From assembly GCA_037389465.1 (NCBI GenBank), contig JAZARR010000250.1:2961001-3025000 (forward strand): 64,000 nucleotides of DNA, in the 5' to 3' direction. The DNA is from Baylisascaris procyonis (lineage: Eukaryota > Nematoda > Chromadorea > Rhabditida > Ascarididae). This document shows, in pieces, positions 52,001 through 61,958 of this stretch (positions are counted from its first letter, which is position 1; every line of letters starts with the position of its first letter). The position numbers and the translations under genes were made by a program. The notes under the pieces were generated by a model. It saw only the letters and a list, made by a program, of their open reading frames with translations. It had not been told where the DNA came from and searched no databases.

Positions 52001-53371
52001 ATAGGTCTAGAATCAGAATCTTTTGATTTTTTAAATGAATCTATCAGACTATTTCAAAAGCTAACCTATTAAGCTTTCAGATTAATTGCAGAATAAATTT
52101 GAACTGTATAACATTTCTCGGTGTACTTTTATTGAGCTTAAATTAATTGAACTGTTATGGGTATCTTCGTGTGTTTGTACACCGATACCATAGAAAGATG
52201 AATTTTCAATGTCGTTATGTCTTTCTTATTTTGGCATTCTCAGTAGATCATAAAAAATAACGAGAAAATGAGATAGTTACATATTTCATAATTTCCTGTA
52301 CCCTATATAATTTACATTAAGTAATGAGCTGCAATATGCTTATGATATATATTAAAGATGAAATAAATAGAGGAACAAAATATATAAAACATTGATTATA
52401 GTTGGCAAAAATTTTATTTCGGAAATAAAAAATAAAATGCGAAAATATCGACGAGAGGTTTTAGGATAAATTTCGCCATCGAAAAGCATAATGCGATCTC
52501 TTTCGATAATATTCAAAAATCTATAATGTGTAGGCAAAAAAAAAATTGTTCGGCTTTTAGAATTGCCCATTGCGACGTCAATTTTGCAGATATAAATCGC
52601 TGAATATTCACGACGATGAGATACATGATTTGCGAATGCAAACTATTGAAGAATCGATACCCACCACGAATACGGTTGCCACTTGTAAATCGCCGCCAAT
52701 CATTGATAACTCATCGCAGAACGATCTTATCAGCGTTAGTCATTGACAGTCTTTCAATATTACTTTCCATTTTTTTTGCTTTTTAAGAACTCAAAACGTT
52801 TACAAGGTCATAAGCTTATGCATATGCCCTATGGAGAGCTTATAATAACTAGAGCAGTGAGTCGATTATTTATAATAAATATGTTCTAAGCCATAAGCAA
52901 GCTAGTTTTGCTTTTATTTAATGCTTTATTGTTTCGTTGAATTAATATAAATCTACTGGAAAATTTGTACAACTTCGACTAGATTCAGTCTAGATTTGAT
53001 CGTTGCAATTGTTTTGATGGATGATAATTGAATTAATATAAATTGCTGAAAGATGTCAAGCCCGATGAGTCGGTTAAATGTCGGTTGTTACACTTCTTTG
53101 ATATTTAAGTTTTTAAGTGAATTTACTAATTGTGTTTCAACATGAGTAAATTATAAGTTATCGTTATTTAGAACTGGTTATTTGCAAACGAAAAGCAGTA
53201 ATTCCCAGGCGCAAATTTACAACCTGTCTTTTTTTTCAGGAACTGCAGAACCGCATTGGTGGTACCAATAAAGGTGCATTACAACTATTGGAGCAGCTAA
53301 GAAGAAGCTTAGCTGCTAGCCGTGGAGCTAACATTCATCTTAATCCGGATATGATCCTGAATAGCCCTTAA
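16939..53371 (+). CDS. Large SR-rich, probably nuclear protein with decapeptide repeats; family not recognised
   Basis: Twenty-five GT-AG exons keep one frame: 16939-17244, 17472-17565, 22291-22373, 24659-24965, 26126-26215, 27692-27781, 28506-28609, 29059-29136, 29583-30428, 31230-31366, 32591-32818, 34703-35176, 35840-35968, 36759-36878, 37484-37577, 38225-38397, 39678-39810, 40116-40274, 40491-40586, 40981-41150, 41499-42077, 42728-42950, 50041-50096, 52590-52734, 53240-53371 (about 1,681 aa, TAA). Domain order: acidic N terminus; an aromatic module (NGYVYYTDSSGQ, then SGYWYIQEDSGDFIPYD) that vaguely recalls OCRE or WW patterns; about twelve decapeptide repeats; a Tyr/Gln patch (YQYSLQWSDYYDKYNQYY); a 282-aa Ser/acidic exon; an RS domain; Lys-rich blocks; a Glu/Arg-rich helix (RRLMNDLRMERRRLKRERL); and a C terminus ending ILNSP. 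No RRM is seen. RS and Lys-rich tracts suggest a role near pre-mRNA splicing or chromatin (inference). Exons inside the long introns may be missing. Confidence 0.85.
17566..22290 (+). other. 4.7-kb intron of the SR gene
   Basis: Between exons 2 and 3. It contains the frame-broken minus-strand coding-like remnant at about 19700-20260 and short hydrophobic ORFs at 20292-20639. No further SR-gene exon was identified in it. Confidence 0.5.
19700..20260 (-). pseudogene. Possible decayed protein-coding remnant, unidentified
   Basis: Several minus-strand stretches look protein-like but sit in different frames with stops between them. Examples are YTTPHEPIGRTLGAEVLKK (near 20210), RFDRVLELCDEILTKI (near 20000) and FEKLDIDVTPKQVFHMAC (near 19840). 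The pattern fits an old inserted gene or retroelement copy broken by frameshifts. I cannot name the family. Chance open frames remain an alternative. Confidence 0.25.
23243..23255. repeat. Poly(G) tract
   Basis: Thirteen consecutive G in an AT-rich intron of the SR gene. Comparable C tracts occur at 37225-37236, 44083-44099 and 50691-50702. Confidence 0.9.
23310..23371. repeat. 31-bp tandem duplication
   Basis: Two adjacent 31-bp copies, 23310-23340 and 23341-23371, each beginning TAGTTTTATCCTTTTATCT. They differ at one base, which implies a recent duplication. Confidence 0.9.
25840..25951. repeat. (TTTA)n microsatellite
   Basis: Long, nearly perfect TTTA/TATT array in the intron between the first two decapeptide exons. 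The Leu/Tyr/Ile-repeat ORFs here are artefacts of it. Confidence 0.97.
26757..26899. repeat. TTTACCCA-type minisatellite
   Basis: Repeats of TTTACCCA. Its core is a 19-bp unit, CCCATTTACCCAACATTTA, present about three times, flanked by degenerate copies. Located in the intron between the two 90-nt repeat exons. Confidence 0.92.
28294..28376 (-). pseudogene. tRNA-like / SINE-like remnant
   Basis: On the minus strand CGTAGCTCAGTCGTTAACG resembles a Pol III A box and GATTCACGTCC, about 35 nt on, a degenerate B box. The ends ATCTCGT and ACGAGAT are complementary. A proper cloverleaf could not be drawn, so this is at best a tRNA-derived remnant. Confidence 0.3.
33093..33183. repeat. (TA)n microsatellite
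   Basis: About 45 TA units in the intron between two RS-domain exons. Confidence 0.98.
33421..33882 (-). CDS. Possible nested antisense ORF with signal-peptide-like N terminus
   Basis: A 153-codon open frame from a true ATG at 33882 to TAA, lying wholly inside the SR-gene intron 32819-34702 on the opposite strand. The first 26 residues have the layout of a secretion signal: MVKYIYSR, then the hydrophobic stretch LPFLSVMLCSFLFVI. A polar segment follows, then a Thr/Ile-rich one. No family recognised and no clear splice structure. It may be a small secreted protein gene or a chance ORF. Length is its main support. Confidence 0.22.
   Translation of the reverse strand: MVKYIYSRLPFLSVMLCSFLFVITDSLHIPPLGEVELNKSKGIKERTNAAYKDEAMAVSKHQENKMKYATQTDHQTKSPRSHSSFKINLPTPGTSTATEIAIAIRRVRSGIAYQQKCYLNTTLLMCYISIPSLTKSVSSKSLLNVCIHLTAVS
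38489..38573. repeat. (TTAA)n then (TTTA)n microsatellite
   Basis: TTAA array to about 38552 followed by TTTA units, in an intron of the SR gene. Confidence 0.96.
40011..40067. repeat. (AAAT)n microsatellite
   Basis: AAATA tetramer array shortly before the exon at 40116. Confidence 0.95.
43885..43968 (+). pseudogene. tRNA-like / SINE-like remnant
   Basis: GCTTAGTGGTAAAGCGC looks like a tRNA A box and D arm, and GAATTCGATGTTGC, about 60 nt later, like a worn B box. No full cloverleaf can be formed. Confidence 0.25.
44083..44099. repeat. Poly(C) tract
   Basis: Seventeen consecutive C followed by TCC, the longest of four G/C homopolymers in SR-gene introns. Confidence 0.9.
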
Positions 53372-53498
53372 TGGGCCACTGTGTTCGTTTTTTTAAATTT
53401 TAAATTCAAAACATAATTTATTCGTTTCTTTTTTGAATTGTTTGTTGATGTTGTACGGTGTATTCATTGGTTCGCTTGTCTGTTTTTTTCTCCCTCAT

Positions 53499-53504
53499 AA
53501 TAAA
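53499..53504 (+). terminator. Poly(A) signal of the SR gene
   Basis: AATAAA 127 nt after the TAA at 53369-53371, in a T-rich 3' UTR. Position and context are suitable. Confidence 0.6.
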
Positions 53505-54618
53505 GAATTCAGTGGAGGTGATGGTATAACGTGGAAATATTATCGAACAACGACAACATGCTCTAATTGAATTCGAATGCTTCGAAAGTGAAAAAAGTGC
53601 ACTTAATAGATTTGTGACGACTACGATCCATTAAGACCGCGAACACGACGAATAGAGATCAGCCCCTTCATTGCTCGAGAAAGAGTTGTAATCAGCAACG
53701 AGCATTCCTGACTTCTGTATTTTGGAGGATGTGAGCTATATCGTCTAATAATGCTAGAACGAAACGTTTCAAAGTGGTTTGTAAAGATTATGTTTAATTA
53801 TTTGCCCGATACACCCTGGTCGTACCCAAGTACTCTAAGAATGCGATTTTGACATGCTAGAGAGATGAAAGAGGTGAGCATCTCATAAGCATAGGTTGGA
53901 GAAGTTAGGAGTCTCGTGAAGGTACAATTTTTGATTTCAAACTTCTAAAAGTGTTTCATGCGTTCGATTTTGACGAACAGGTGGTAAGAGCGACATTATG
54001 TACCATGGAATGCCAGATCTTTTATTGAAACAGTTTTTCGCCACTGATATTAGAATCTCCGTCTAACTATCACTGCGACAAGAGACCAGCAAAAATTGGA
54101 GGGCGTTGGTGCGCATCTGTGCTGTTCATGCTGTACACTCATTGACGACTGGGTGAACAGCTACGGTTCCTCTATAGGTAAATTACTTCGTTTATTAAGA
54201 GGTAGCATGAACGACTCGAGCAAAGGCTATCTGATCGTGTTTTTGAAAGTGCGCTTACTAAATTATGTGCCTATAATTTAAAGTGAATTCATTACCCATA
54301 ATTGAGGGCACTCTTTTGACGTAAAACAGCATAAGCTGCAGAATGGATTGCATTTGAGGTGAGCAAGCTAGCGATTGCAGTGAATTCTTGTGGAATGAAG
54401 TAAGGAGCAAAAATAAAAGATAAATTTTTTCGACACTGATGATGATCTCCTTCCCCTTCGTTCCTCAATCTCCTTCCCCTCCTACGCCCATTGGCTTATC
54501 TCCAGGAGAACAAACCATGTTATGCAGATGACTGCAGGCTGAGGAAAGATGCTATTATATACCTGGACTCAATTTTTAAGTGTGTTTTTAAAAGTAAATG
54601 GAGGAGGAGGGTGTGATG
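53505..54618. other. Intergenic region, no gene seen
   Basis: Follows the SR gene poly(A) signal. Only short ORFs (for example 54096-54281) with no recognisable domain. Confidence 0.45.
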
Positions 54619-54667
54619 ATAAGATCACATCACTGCCGCATTTGATGCGGCAGTGATGTGATCTTAT
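54619..54667. repeat. Perfect inverted repeat (23-bp arms, 3-nt loop)
   Basis: Left arm 54619-54641 and right arm 54645-54667 are exact reverse complements, separated by TTG. The arm core is CATCACTGCCGCAT and its complement. As RNA this folds into a fully paired hairpin. It stands alone between the SR gene and the Hox locus, outside any gene I can assign. Confidence 0.95.
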
Positions 54668-54806
54668 TTGTTCGAGGTTGACAACGATGTCGAGTCAGTT
54701 ATGTGATAACAAAGCAGTAAAAATAGAAAAATAAACAGTGGAACTGCATTTATCACTCGAAGAGCATATCTCTGATAAGTGCTGATAAGGTGTTTTTATT
54801 TACATA

Positions 54807-55800
54807 ATGATGAAGACAACGATGAATATCGATAGAAGAAGTTTACATGCAAAGAGGCAAAACGATATTAATGATTTTGAGGTGAGTTTGAAATCAGTTC
54901 ACATCTTTTGTGAACGTGAGATGGTTTGCGAGAACGTATTTGGCGTAATGGTAAATTCCAAAGATGCCAACTGTTGTGTTCGTATTAAATTCGGCTATTT
55001 TTCTAGCATTGCCCTCATTCAGCTATTGAAAAAACTCATCCCACATATTATTCTCCAAACCCGAGCTGATTTCATTTTCTCACTATTTTCCTTCTCGATT
55101 TCAAAACCGAAATACAGTGAAATAATCGATTTATTGAAATCTGCTGAGAATAGTTTGCGAGCTTGCATCAGAATTCATGACTTTTGAAGAAGATGGCAAC
55201 TTTCATGAGTACAGGGAACAGGTGGGAATAACATTATAATGCCTATGTAAGGTGAAGGATCTAAACACGTTAGTGGGAAATGCAAACAAGAAAGAATGGG
55301 TACTCATAGTCTTGGCACTGCGGAGACTGTTGCGCATCGTCATCCCCTCCGTTTATTTTGAAGTGGCTGAAGTAAAAGATATGGAAGCTGAAAAACATGT
55401 TGCTGGAGACGGGGAATTCACAGAAGTTGAGTATAATATGCTATTCCTAGCAATGCTCTGAGCCGTAAAATATTTATGCACTATGCTGAACGAGCTTCAC
55501 TGTTGTATGATTCCTACCCACGGACTACCGTAGCCGTTTTCGTCCCCAACCTTCCTACCAGGCATTCAACAGACGAAATGATATGTTTTTCGCTTGCGTC
55601 TCATGCCTTGCCGAAATTCATGCAGATATTTATTTGATTTTATAGTACACTTATTTTGCAGAATCTTTTGTGCAGAATTTCAGGTGTTGACATTGTATAT
55701 TTCCGATCCGCTACAAATTTAGGCAAACTCGACACCAAAGAAAAGCTTAGCGGCTATCACCGAGCGGCTAATAGCCATATGGAACATTGTACATGGTATT
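54807..55800 (+). pseudogene. Possible unresolved or decayed gene
   Basis: An ATG ORF at 54807-55187 has a consensus donor after DRRSLHAKRQNDINDFE (GAG|GTGAGT near 54881). Further on, protein-like pieces lie in changing frames: LASEFMTFEEDGNFHEYREQ (ending near 55222, then a possible GTGGGA donor), LNTLVGNANKKEWVLIVLAL (55258 onward) and LDTKEKLSGYHRAANSHME (near 55760). This may be a multi-exon gene that I cannot join, or a pseudogene. No family recognised. Confidence 0.22.
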
Positions 55801-58261
55801 TAGAATAGAGGGATGGAACAGAAATATGAGCCGTAGAGCATTCCATATGAAGCTGTGGTCATGGTTTTAAGCTAACGGTTTTCGGTGTAGTGATAGTCTT
55901 GCAAGGCGATCACAAGTGAAGCTTAGAGGATTGTTTGCGATTGGAATCGAGAGCTGTAGACGACATTAGAAAGATTTATAAGGAGATGCTTGACTGAGAA
56001 CGACAATTACTAGAGAGCTGAACTATCTCTCATATACATACATCACTCAGAGTGCTCGTAAACTTGCGATCCCCGTCACATTTATCCTAAAACAGTGCTC
56101 CTAATTGCTTACTTGTCAATCATTCAAAGAAAGTCACCCGAGGATATATTGCGGTAGGTGAAAACATAGCACAACTTTACTTTGCCTTATATATCATCTA
56201 ATACAATTTAATTTTCAAAGTTGTAATGAATATTTAATGAAAAGTTTGATAAACACAGTAGAAGAACATTTATTATATATAGAAGAAACATTAAATGAAT
56301 GAATAAAAAACGTTTGCTACGTTGGAGGAATGTTTGATAAGTGGAGAAGGATTATAAAATACGTTGTAAAATCTAGGGGTTTTGAAGTAAGCAATGGCTT
56401 GCGTAATGTTCTCTTTTTGTGAGATAGGTGGAAGGAAAGGGTAACAAAGGAGCACGTAATTCAGGTATCACCTCCTCAGTGGCGATAAAGGCACAACGCT
56501 TAAATGACTACAACATCAGCAACATCTGCTCCAATTGTTATGTTTGGCTTCAAAATGCTCATTAAATATCTCAAAAATTGCCACGTTTGGTGTATCTATT
56601 CTACATCGATCAACTGCTACTCAACCTTAAAAATCATCAATTTCAGAGTCGATATTCAGCAATTGGATTATCACCAGTTTATGCGTGAGGATACTTTCGC
56701 ATAGAAAAATTATCATGCCACAAGTTTCAGCATGACAGCGATGAGTCTCTCTGTGCGATGAGTCTCTGTCTGTCTCATTCGATGGATTCATCTATCCCAA
56801 TGCAAGAAATTTGCTCAAGAAGATGACCTATGCAATCTTTTTGCTTCTTATTTATGAGATTATAGAATTTAATCTAAAGAAGTCGTTGAGTGGTTTACAT
56901 ATGTGTGTCGTATATTTTTTCCACTCGATTTTATCACTGGAAACATATTTGAGAAAGTTGTCGATTAAGGAGAAGGCTTCATATTTCATTTGACGAACCT
57001 ACAAAGTGAACCTTCGAACAGTATCGCTAATAAAGGTAGACTATATGTGTAGACGTTTCTCCAGCCTATAGGAGCCAATTAAAGTGCACAGCGTAAGTGA
57101 TTGCAATCGGTACCAATTCTTTCATCTTCAATTCCATTGCCACGAAGATGCATCTCATTGATTCCGTTAGGCGATTATCAAAAGCTTTCGCATGCGCATC
57201 ACTGAACAGAGGTATCCAGGTTTAAATAAGCTATTTGGGGTAAAAATATTAGGGATTTCGCGTGTAGAAATGCTGGTCTATATTATTGGAGATTTTTGGC
57301 TCTACGTATCTTTAAGAATATATCTTTTATAATTTATAAGGAAAGTGTAATTGATAAAACATTATTCAAGAAAATCGTTGAGCTATGATATGTTTGATTT
57401 GGATATGCTTTCAACATTCACACTATAAACACACAATTGCTATGCAATCCTTAAATCAGACTGCACAAGCGAAAGAAATAAAAGAGGCTATCAGCCGCAC
57501 ATATGTTGCAATCATCTCTGATTTTCTCATCTTAGAATCAAATTCAAACTACCATAACCGCACTATTTTCCAATAAGCAACCATATTTAACTATCAAAAC
57601 ATTCATCTATCTACCGCTTTATCTAAGCATACTTCGTGAGTTTACTCATATATACTTCAAAAACAAATAGCGAAGTAATCGCACAACCACCGATAGCTAA
57701 TTGTGGTTGATTCAATGTGAATTGCAATGAACGACGATATTGACCAGCTGAACATATTTATTGAGCGACAAACAATCTAATCAATCACCAGCGAGCAATA
57801 CAATTTTTCATATAGTATAGGTACAGTAAAAATTTCTGCCACATTTTATCGTTCAATCACAGAGATCCCTTTGCTCAATCATCAATTGCGTCTTTTTTAC
57901 TTAATTTTTTTCGAATATCTTTGCAAATATTCGATGGTTTTGCTTGTGAGTGGCAGAAATTCATTTTGTACACACCATATTCGCTAGAAACATTCTTCAA
58001 TAGGAGTGGATTTTCTGAATCGGCGCGAATTTGAATCGTATATTTAAGCAGAAAAGAAAAAAAAAAGAAATTAAAAGTAGCAAAAAATTATTGCGTGTGA
58101 GGGGCAGACAAATTCCGTATGGGGGATTGATAAAGAAAGAAATGAGTGTCCGTCTTTGACTACTGTACATGAAGAGTGTTGCAATACGGAAACGTAGTGC
58201 AAAGAAATTTTCTAGCACAATATCATCCTCATTCACGATTATAGGGAGTGCTTAGTGTTTA
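55801..58261. other. Intergenic / Hox 3' flank, no gene seen
   Basis: Downstream of the Hox locus, whose 3' UTR must lie at its right end. A minus-strand AATAAA occurs at 57757-57762, about 500 nt after the Antp-type stop. ORFs here are short and unconvincing. Confidence 0.4.
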
Positions 58262-58485
58262 TTACTGCTCGAGGGCCCTGTGCTCCTCCCGTGCCTTATC
58301 TTCCTTTTTCTTTTTCATTCGACGATTTTGAAACCAAATTTTGATCTGACGTTCCGAGAGACCCAAACTGCGATTAAGCTCGATTCGACGACGACGTGTC
58401 AGGTACTTGTTGTAATGGAACTCCTTCTCGAGCTCGAGGGTTTGATGCCGACTGTACGTCTGCCTGCCTCTCTTCTTGCAACTAT
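58262..58485 (-). other. ant-1: Antp-type homeobox exon
   Basis: A 224-nt terminal exon: two bases completing a codon, then 73 codons and TAA. Its acceptor is CCTATTTCAG. It lies 543 nt downstream of the EGL-5-type stop codon. Confidence 0.88.
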
Positions 58486-61400
58486 CTGAAATAGGTGCCT
58501 TGCATTTTTATGTCGCAGAGGCAGTCGTGGCATCGGCAAGAGCACCGACACACCCCGTCGAGGAGCATAAAAAGCAGTGATTGGTTGCCACCCGTGCTCA
58601 GTGGGGGACATACAAAGAGTGACGTCGCTACAGTCGTCCATTCTAGCGCCCTATTGCCCCTCCACACCACACAACGGCACATCTGCTGTGCCATTGGGAG
58701 AAAGTGTGCCCGTGAGGTGCATCATATTCACCGAGACGCATCAACAGCTAGCAACATTCTCACATCCATATGAAAAGGCGCTCCACATTAACCAATCAAC
58801 AAAACAATACAATATTAGGTTATTACTGATCACACCCCACAAGCGATTTTGTTTGATACGCAACCAGTGAAATTATTTGTTCGAACGTAAAGCATATTCC
58901 AATTATAAACTTGGCACCCCACCATTAACTTCTAAATGTCGCATAACTTTTGAAGCATAGCTTTGGAGTGTTTTTTCTTTTGGGAGTGCAATCGATAACA
59001 ACCTAATATTATATATAAACGACATCGATCATATGTTCGGCGGACAAATTGGATAGGGCACATAAGAGGGATGTGGCGGGGGATTTGCCCACGGCTGTGG
59101 CATCGTCGGCATAGGAGGCATACACCAGCCAGAGGCTGATTTCTTCTCGCGTTCAACATCGGCCACCTGAGCGGCTTCAACGAGCGCCTTTGGAGGATTG
59201 GCCGGTAGTAATGCCGAATGTTCGTTTTGTTCCTCGCTGCGGTTCTTCTCTTTTTTGGCTTTCATTCGCCTATTTTGGAACCAAATTTTGATCTGTCGGT
59301 CGGTGAGATTCGTTTGAAGACGCAGCTCTTCGCGTTGCTTTTTGCTAACATAACTGCTCTGCTGGAACTTGTTTTCGAGCACCGATGTCTGATAGCGTTG
59401 ATACGTCTGTCGTCCTTTCTTCGATTGAGCTGAAAACCCGGTATTTTCACCACCCACACTGCAGCATTCGTTTCGTTGGCTAATAACCAATTCGTAGGCC
59501 CTATACTAAACTTTCGCTCTTTAATTTCTTTTGTTCTATCAGGTTTATTTTGAATCACCTATCGTTTCTTTTCACAGACTGCCTTCAGTTGAACTTTCAG
59601 ATTGTCCGGGAATTAGGAAAGGTGGTGGGTTGACTGATTTACTTCGTCATTCTAATCCAGCAAAGCAAAGGGTTTGTGTGAGGCCAAACATGCTGAATTC
59701 AGAAGCTTTAAGGTGCTATGTTGCTCTCTGTGCTATTGTACAATCTAAAGGGTTCAGCTGGATCGGCAAGGGAGCATGCGGTTCGGTGTTGTTATGGAAA
59801 CTGCACGCAAAGCCTACGCTCATTTGTCGATCAATCCTTTCTCTTTGGATAGTAATTGGTTGGCACCATCTTATTTATCAATTAGTTAGAAGTCATACAA
59901 TGATTTTAAAGAGTAATATTCAAGAAAGTGAGAGTAACATGGAATTGGATGGTGGATGTAGCAATTCTCGAGTTTATGTGCCAAAATTATTAGCTCGGCT
60001 TCTTTCCCTCTATAAACAGTGAATGAAAGGCGATTGCTTGCAATGTAATATGACCTCTTTCTTAGATCTAAGTCTTATCAAGGCGCTGATAGACGATTAA
60101 CGCAGTAAGTATGCAGTTATGGAAATTTCTAGCGCTCTCGTTGATGAGATCCATTTTGTAAATTTGCAGAGATGAAATTGACTGAGTATCTATAGATTCT
60201 TTTTTAGAAGAATGAATGAAGAATTGATGCCTTTGTTTGATGAGGAAACGAAGATCGTAGAATTTAAAATAATCCATTTGAAAGCTGAGTTTGCATGCTA
60301 GCGACAGAGACATTTTAGAGGCTTAGAATTAAAGACTTAAAAAGTGCTTTTTCGCTTGTATGTGAAGTCGTCTGTGGTAGGTGTGAGATACTAAAGCGCT
60401 AAAAAAATCACTACGATTGCAAATTTGTGCAAAACTTTTTTATGCCATTGCGCTTCATTACCTTTATATATAAAAGATCCTAAATTATAATATATATGGT
60501 CATTCGGAAATCATCACCCGAAACGATTTGATTAATCAGCCGAACTTAGAGTTTCATGAAAGTGCAAAAATGTTTTGCGAATTTCTATGTAGTCGGTGAA
60601 TTAAAGATGAGCGCATTTATTGCCTAAAATTTAATTGTTATGAAAATGCGGAAACTCAAAAACAGAAATAATGCTTCGAAAGACATTTAATTGCTATTTG
60701 AAACATAAAAGAATCTTTCAGAAAAAAGATTGCTGTTGCCTCAATAAGAACACCAAAAACCTCAGAAAGAAATCCTTAGAGAATTTAGCGTTTCTTTTGC
60801 ATAATTCAAAACAAGTAAATCAATAGCGAATGCAAAGAGAATTTCAAGCATAAATTATATGTTAGTTGATAGTGATAAGAAGAATCAGAACCTAAATCAA
60901 TCTGTAGTGCCGCATCTGCAATTTTCGCAAGAGATCTCATGCAAGTAATTGAGTAAACGAGTCAAGTCGAGTAAATTCCAGAAGGATTATCAAGTCAGCT
61001 CATATCGAAATGCATGAAAATCTTTATTTGATTTAACAATCGCAGTTCTGCCTGGTGAAAGAACTATTTGTATATAACTACTGCAAACAGTTGGTTAAAT
61101 GGAAGTAGAAGCCTATATCTTGGCACTTTTTTCGGCAGTCGTCTTATACTGATGCTCGCGAACACATTGCTTCAATGACCGTGTTTTGGAAAAGACACGT
61201 ACTGCAAAGCTTTTGTGGTTATATTTGTCAGCATACTGTCTTAATGCCTTAATTGTTGAATGATATACTAACTTAATTGCGTTTTATATTAAATATTATA
61301 CATTCTATGAGCAGTGCACATAATTTTGTTTTACGACTTCTTCGATGCGCTTTTTTGCAAAGTTGTATGGACGCAAAGACAAAAGTCACTAATCCTTACA

Positions 61401-61958
61401 AACAAGCTCATAATGATGACACGATGGCCTAGAGAATAGGGGGACGGGGGGGAGAAGGAAGACAATAAGAACAGGCCGATGACAAGTGGTGTTTGCCTGA
61501 ACGATGAACCCCCATGAGTGCTTGAAGAGAGTAGGCAGCACATTTGGCGCGCGCTGTGGGGTGTTAAATAAAAATTTATGGTCAATTAAGTAAAATGACG
61601 ACTAACCGTAATTTGGCCAATGTGGCGGCGCATAACATTGTGGTGGCCATGCGGAGAATGCGGCTGCCGCAGGGTTCATCGGTTGTCCAAACTGTTGATA
61701 ATAGGCATTTGGCCAGTTGCCGTACTGATGTACATAGGCTGCAGCTGCGGCCGATTGGTAGAGTGCAGGATCGGGCTGACCCGTCGAGTTCGGATCCCCG
61801 TCAGTCGAGTCAGTCTTCGCAGTGTGCCCAACACCTTGGGTCATTTGCGCTAATCGTTGTAAATGGTCGTCAGCGGGAATTGGCTCTTGAAAGGATCGTG
61901 AACCGGACGCGGCAAACTCGAAGCCCATCGACGACAGCGACGAGGCGTTCATCATCAT
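58262..61958 (-). CDS. ant-1: Antennapedia/MAB-5-class Hox protein (shared 5' exon plus Antp-type homeobox exon)
   Basis: Proposed isoform: exon 61607-61958 spliced to 58262-58485, about 191 aa. The homeobox exon follows a TTTCAG acceptor and encodes [17 protein letters not shown], then [10 protein letters not shown], then [17 protein letters not shown]. These give the Antp-class N-terminal arm, Trp48/Phe49/Gln50/Asn51 in the recognition helix, and a short basic/acidic tail ending ALEQ. Hox factors of this class specify regional identity along the body axis. Upstream of the acceptor the frame meets a stop before any ATG, so the exon must be joined to a 5' exon. The partial codon at the junction becomes GAT (Asp). 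It could be called mab-5-like. The symbol follows the name I recall from Brugia and is less certain than the class. Confidence 0.75.
59029..59429 (-). other. egl-5: EGL-5-type homeobox exon
   Basis: A 401-nt exon after a GGTTTTCAG acceptor: two bases completing a codon, then 132 codons and TGA. A possible internal phase-1 donor (T|GTATGC) would end the exon at 59124, removing the stop and leaving the frame able to join the Antp-type exon. Confidence 0.85.
59029..61958 (-). CDS. egl-5: EGL-5-type posterior Hox protein
   Basis: Exon 61607-61958 spliced to 59029-59429, about 250 aa from the ATG at 61958 (first of three in a row) to TGA. The first exon gives an Ala/Gln/Tyr-rich activation-type region with several Trp motifs (GNWPN, SAWPP, HWPNY), possible PBC-cofactor contacts just before the homeodomain. 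The second exon encodes [35 protein letters not shown] and [19 protein letters not shown], with Gln50 and Asn51, then a Pro-rich tail. The helix 1-2 residues match what I remember of nematode EGL-5 (the Abd-B group member of C. elegans), which patterns the tail. An intermediate exon within the 2,177-nt intron cannot be excluded. Confidence 0.85.
59531..60022 (+). other. Antisense ORF inside the Hox intron
   Basis: A 163-codon open frame on the strand opposite to the Hox genes, within the intron between the shared exon and the EGL-5-type exon. A good acceptor (TTCTTTTCACAG) ends at about 59578. Apart from a Gly-rich patch ([10 protein letters not shown]) no motif is seen. Probably chance, but long for AT-rich DNA. 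Confidence 0.15.

Noticed and set aside
58399..58641. 80-codon minus-strand ORF with its own ATG running into the Antp-type homeobox
   Set aside because: It reads through the homeobox in the wrong frame and so encodes no homeodomain; the homeobox frame itself has a stop just before the acceptor.
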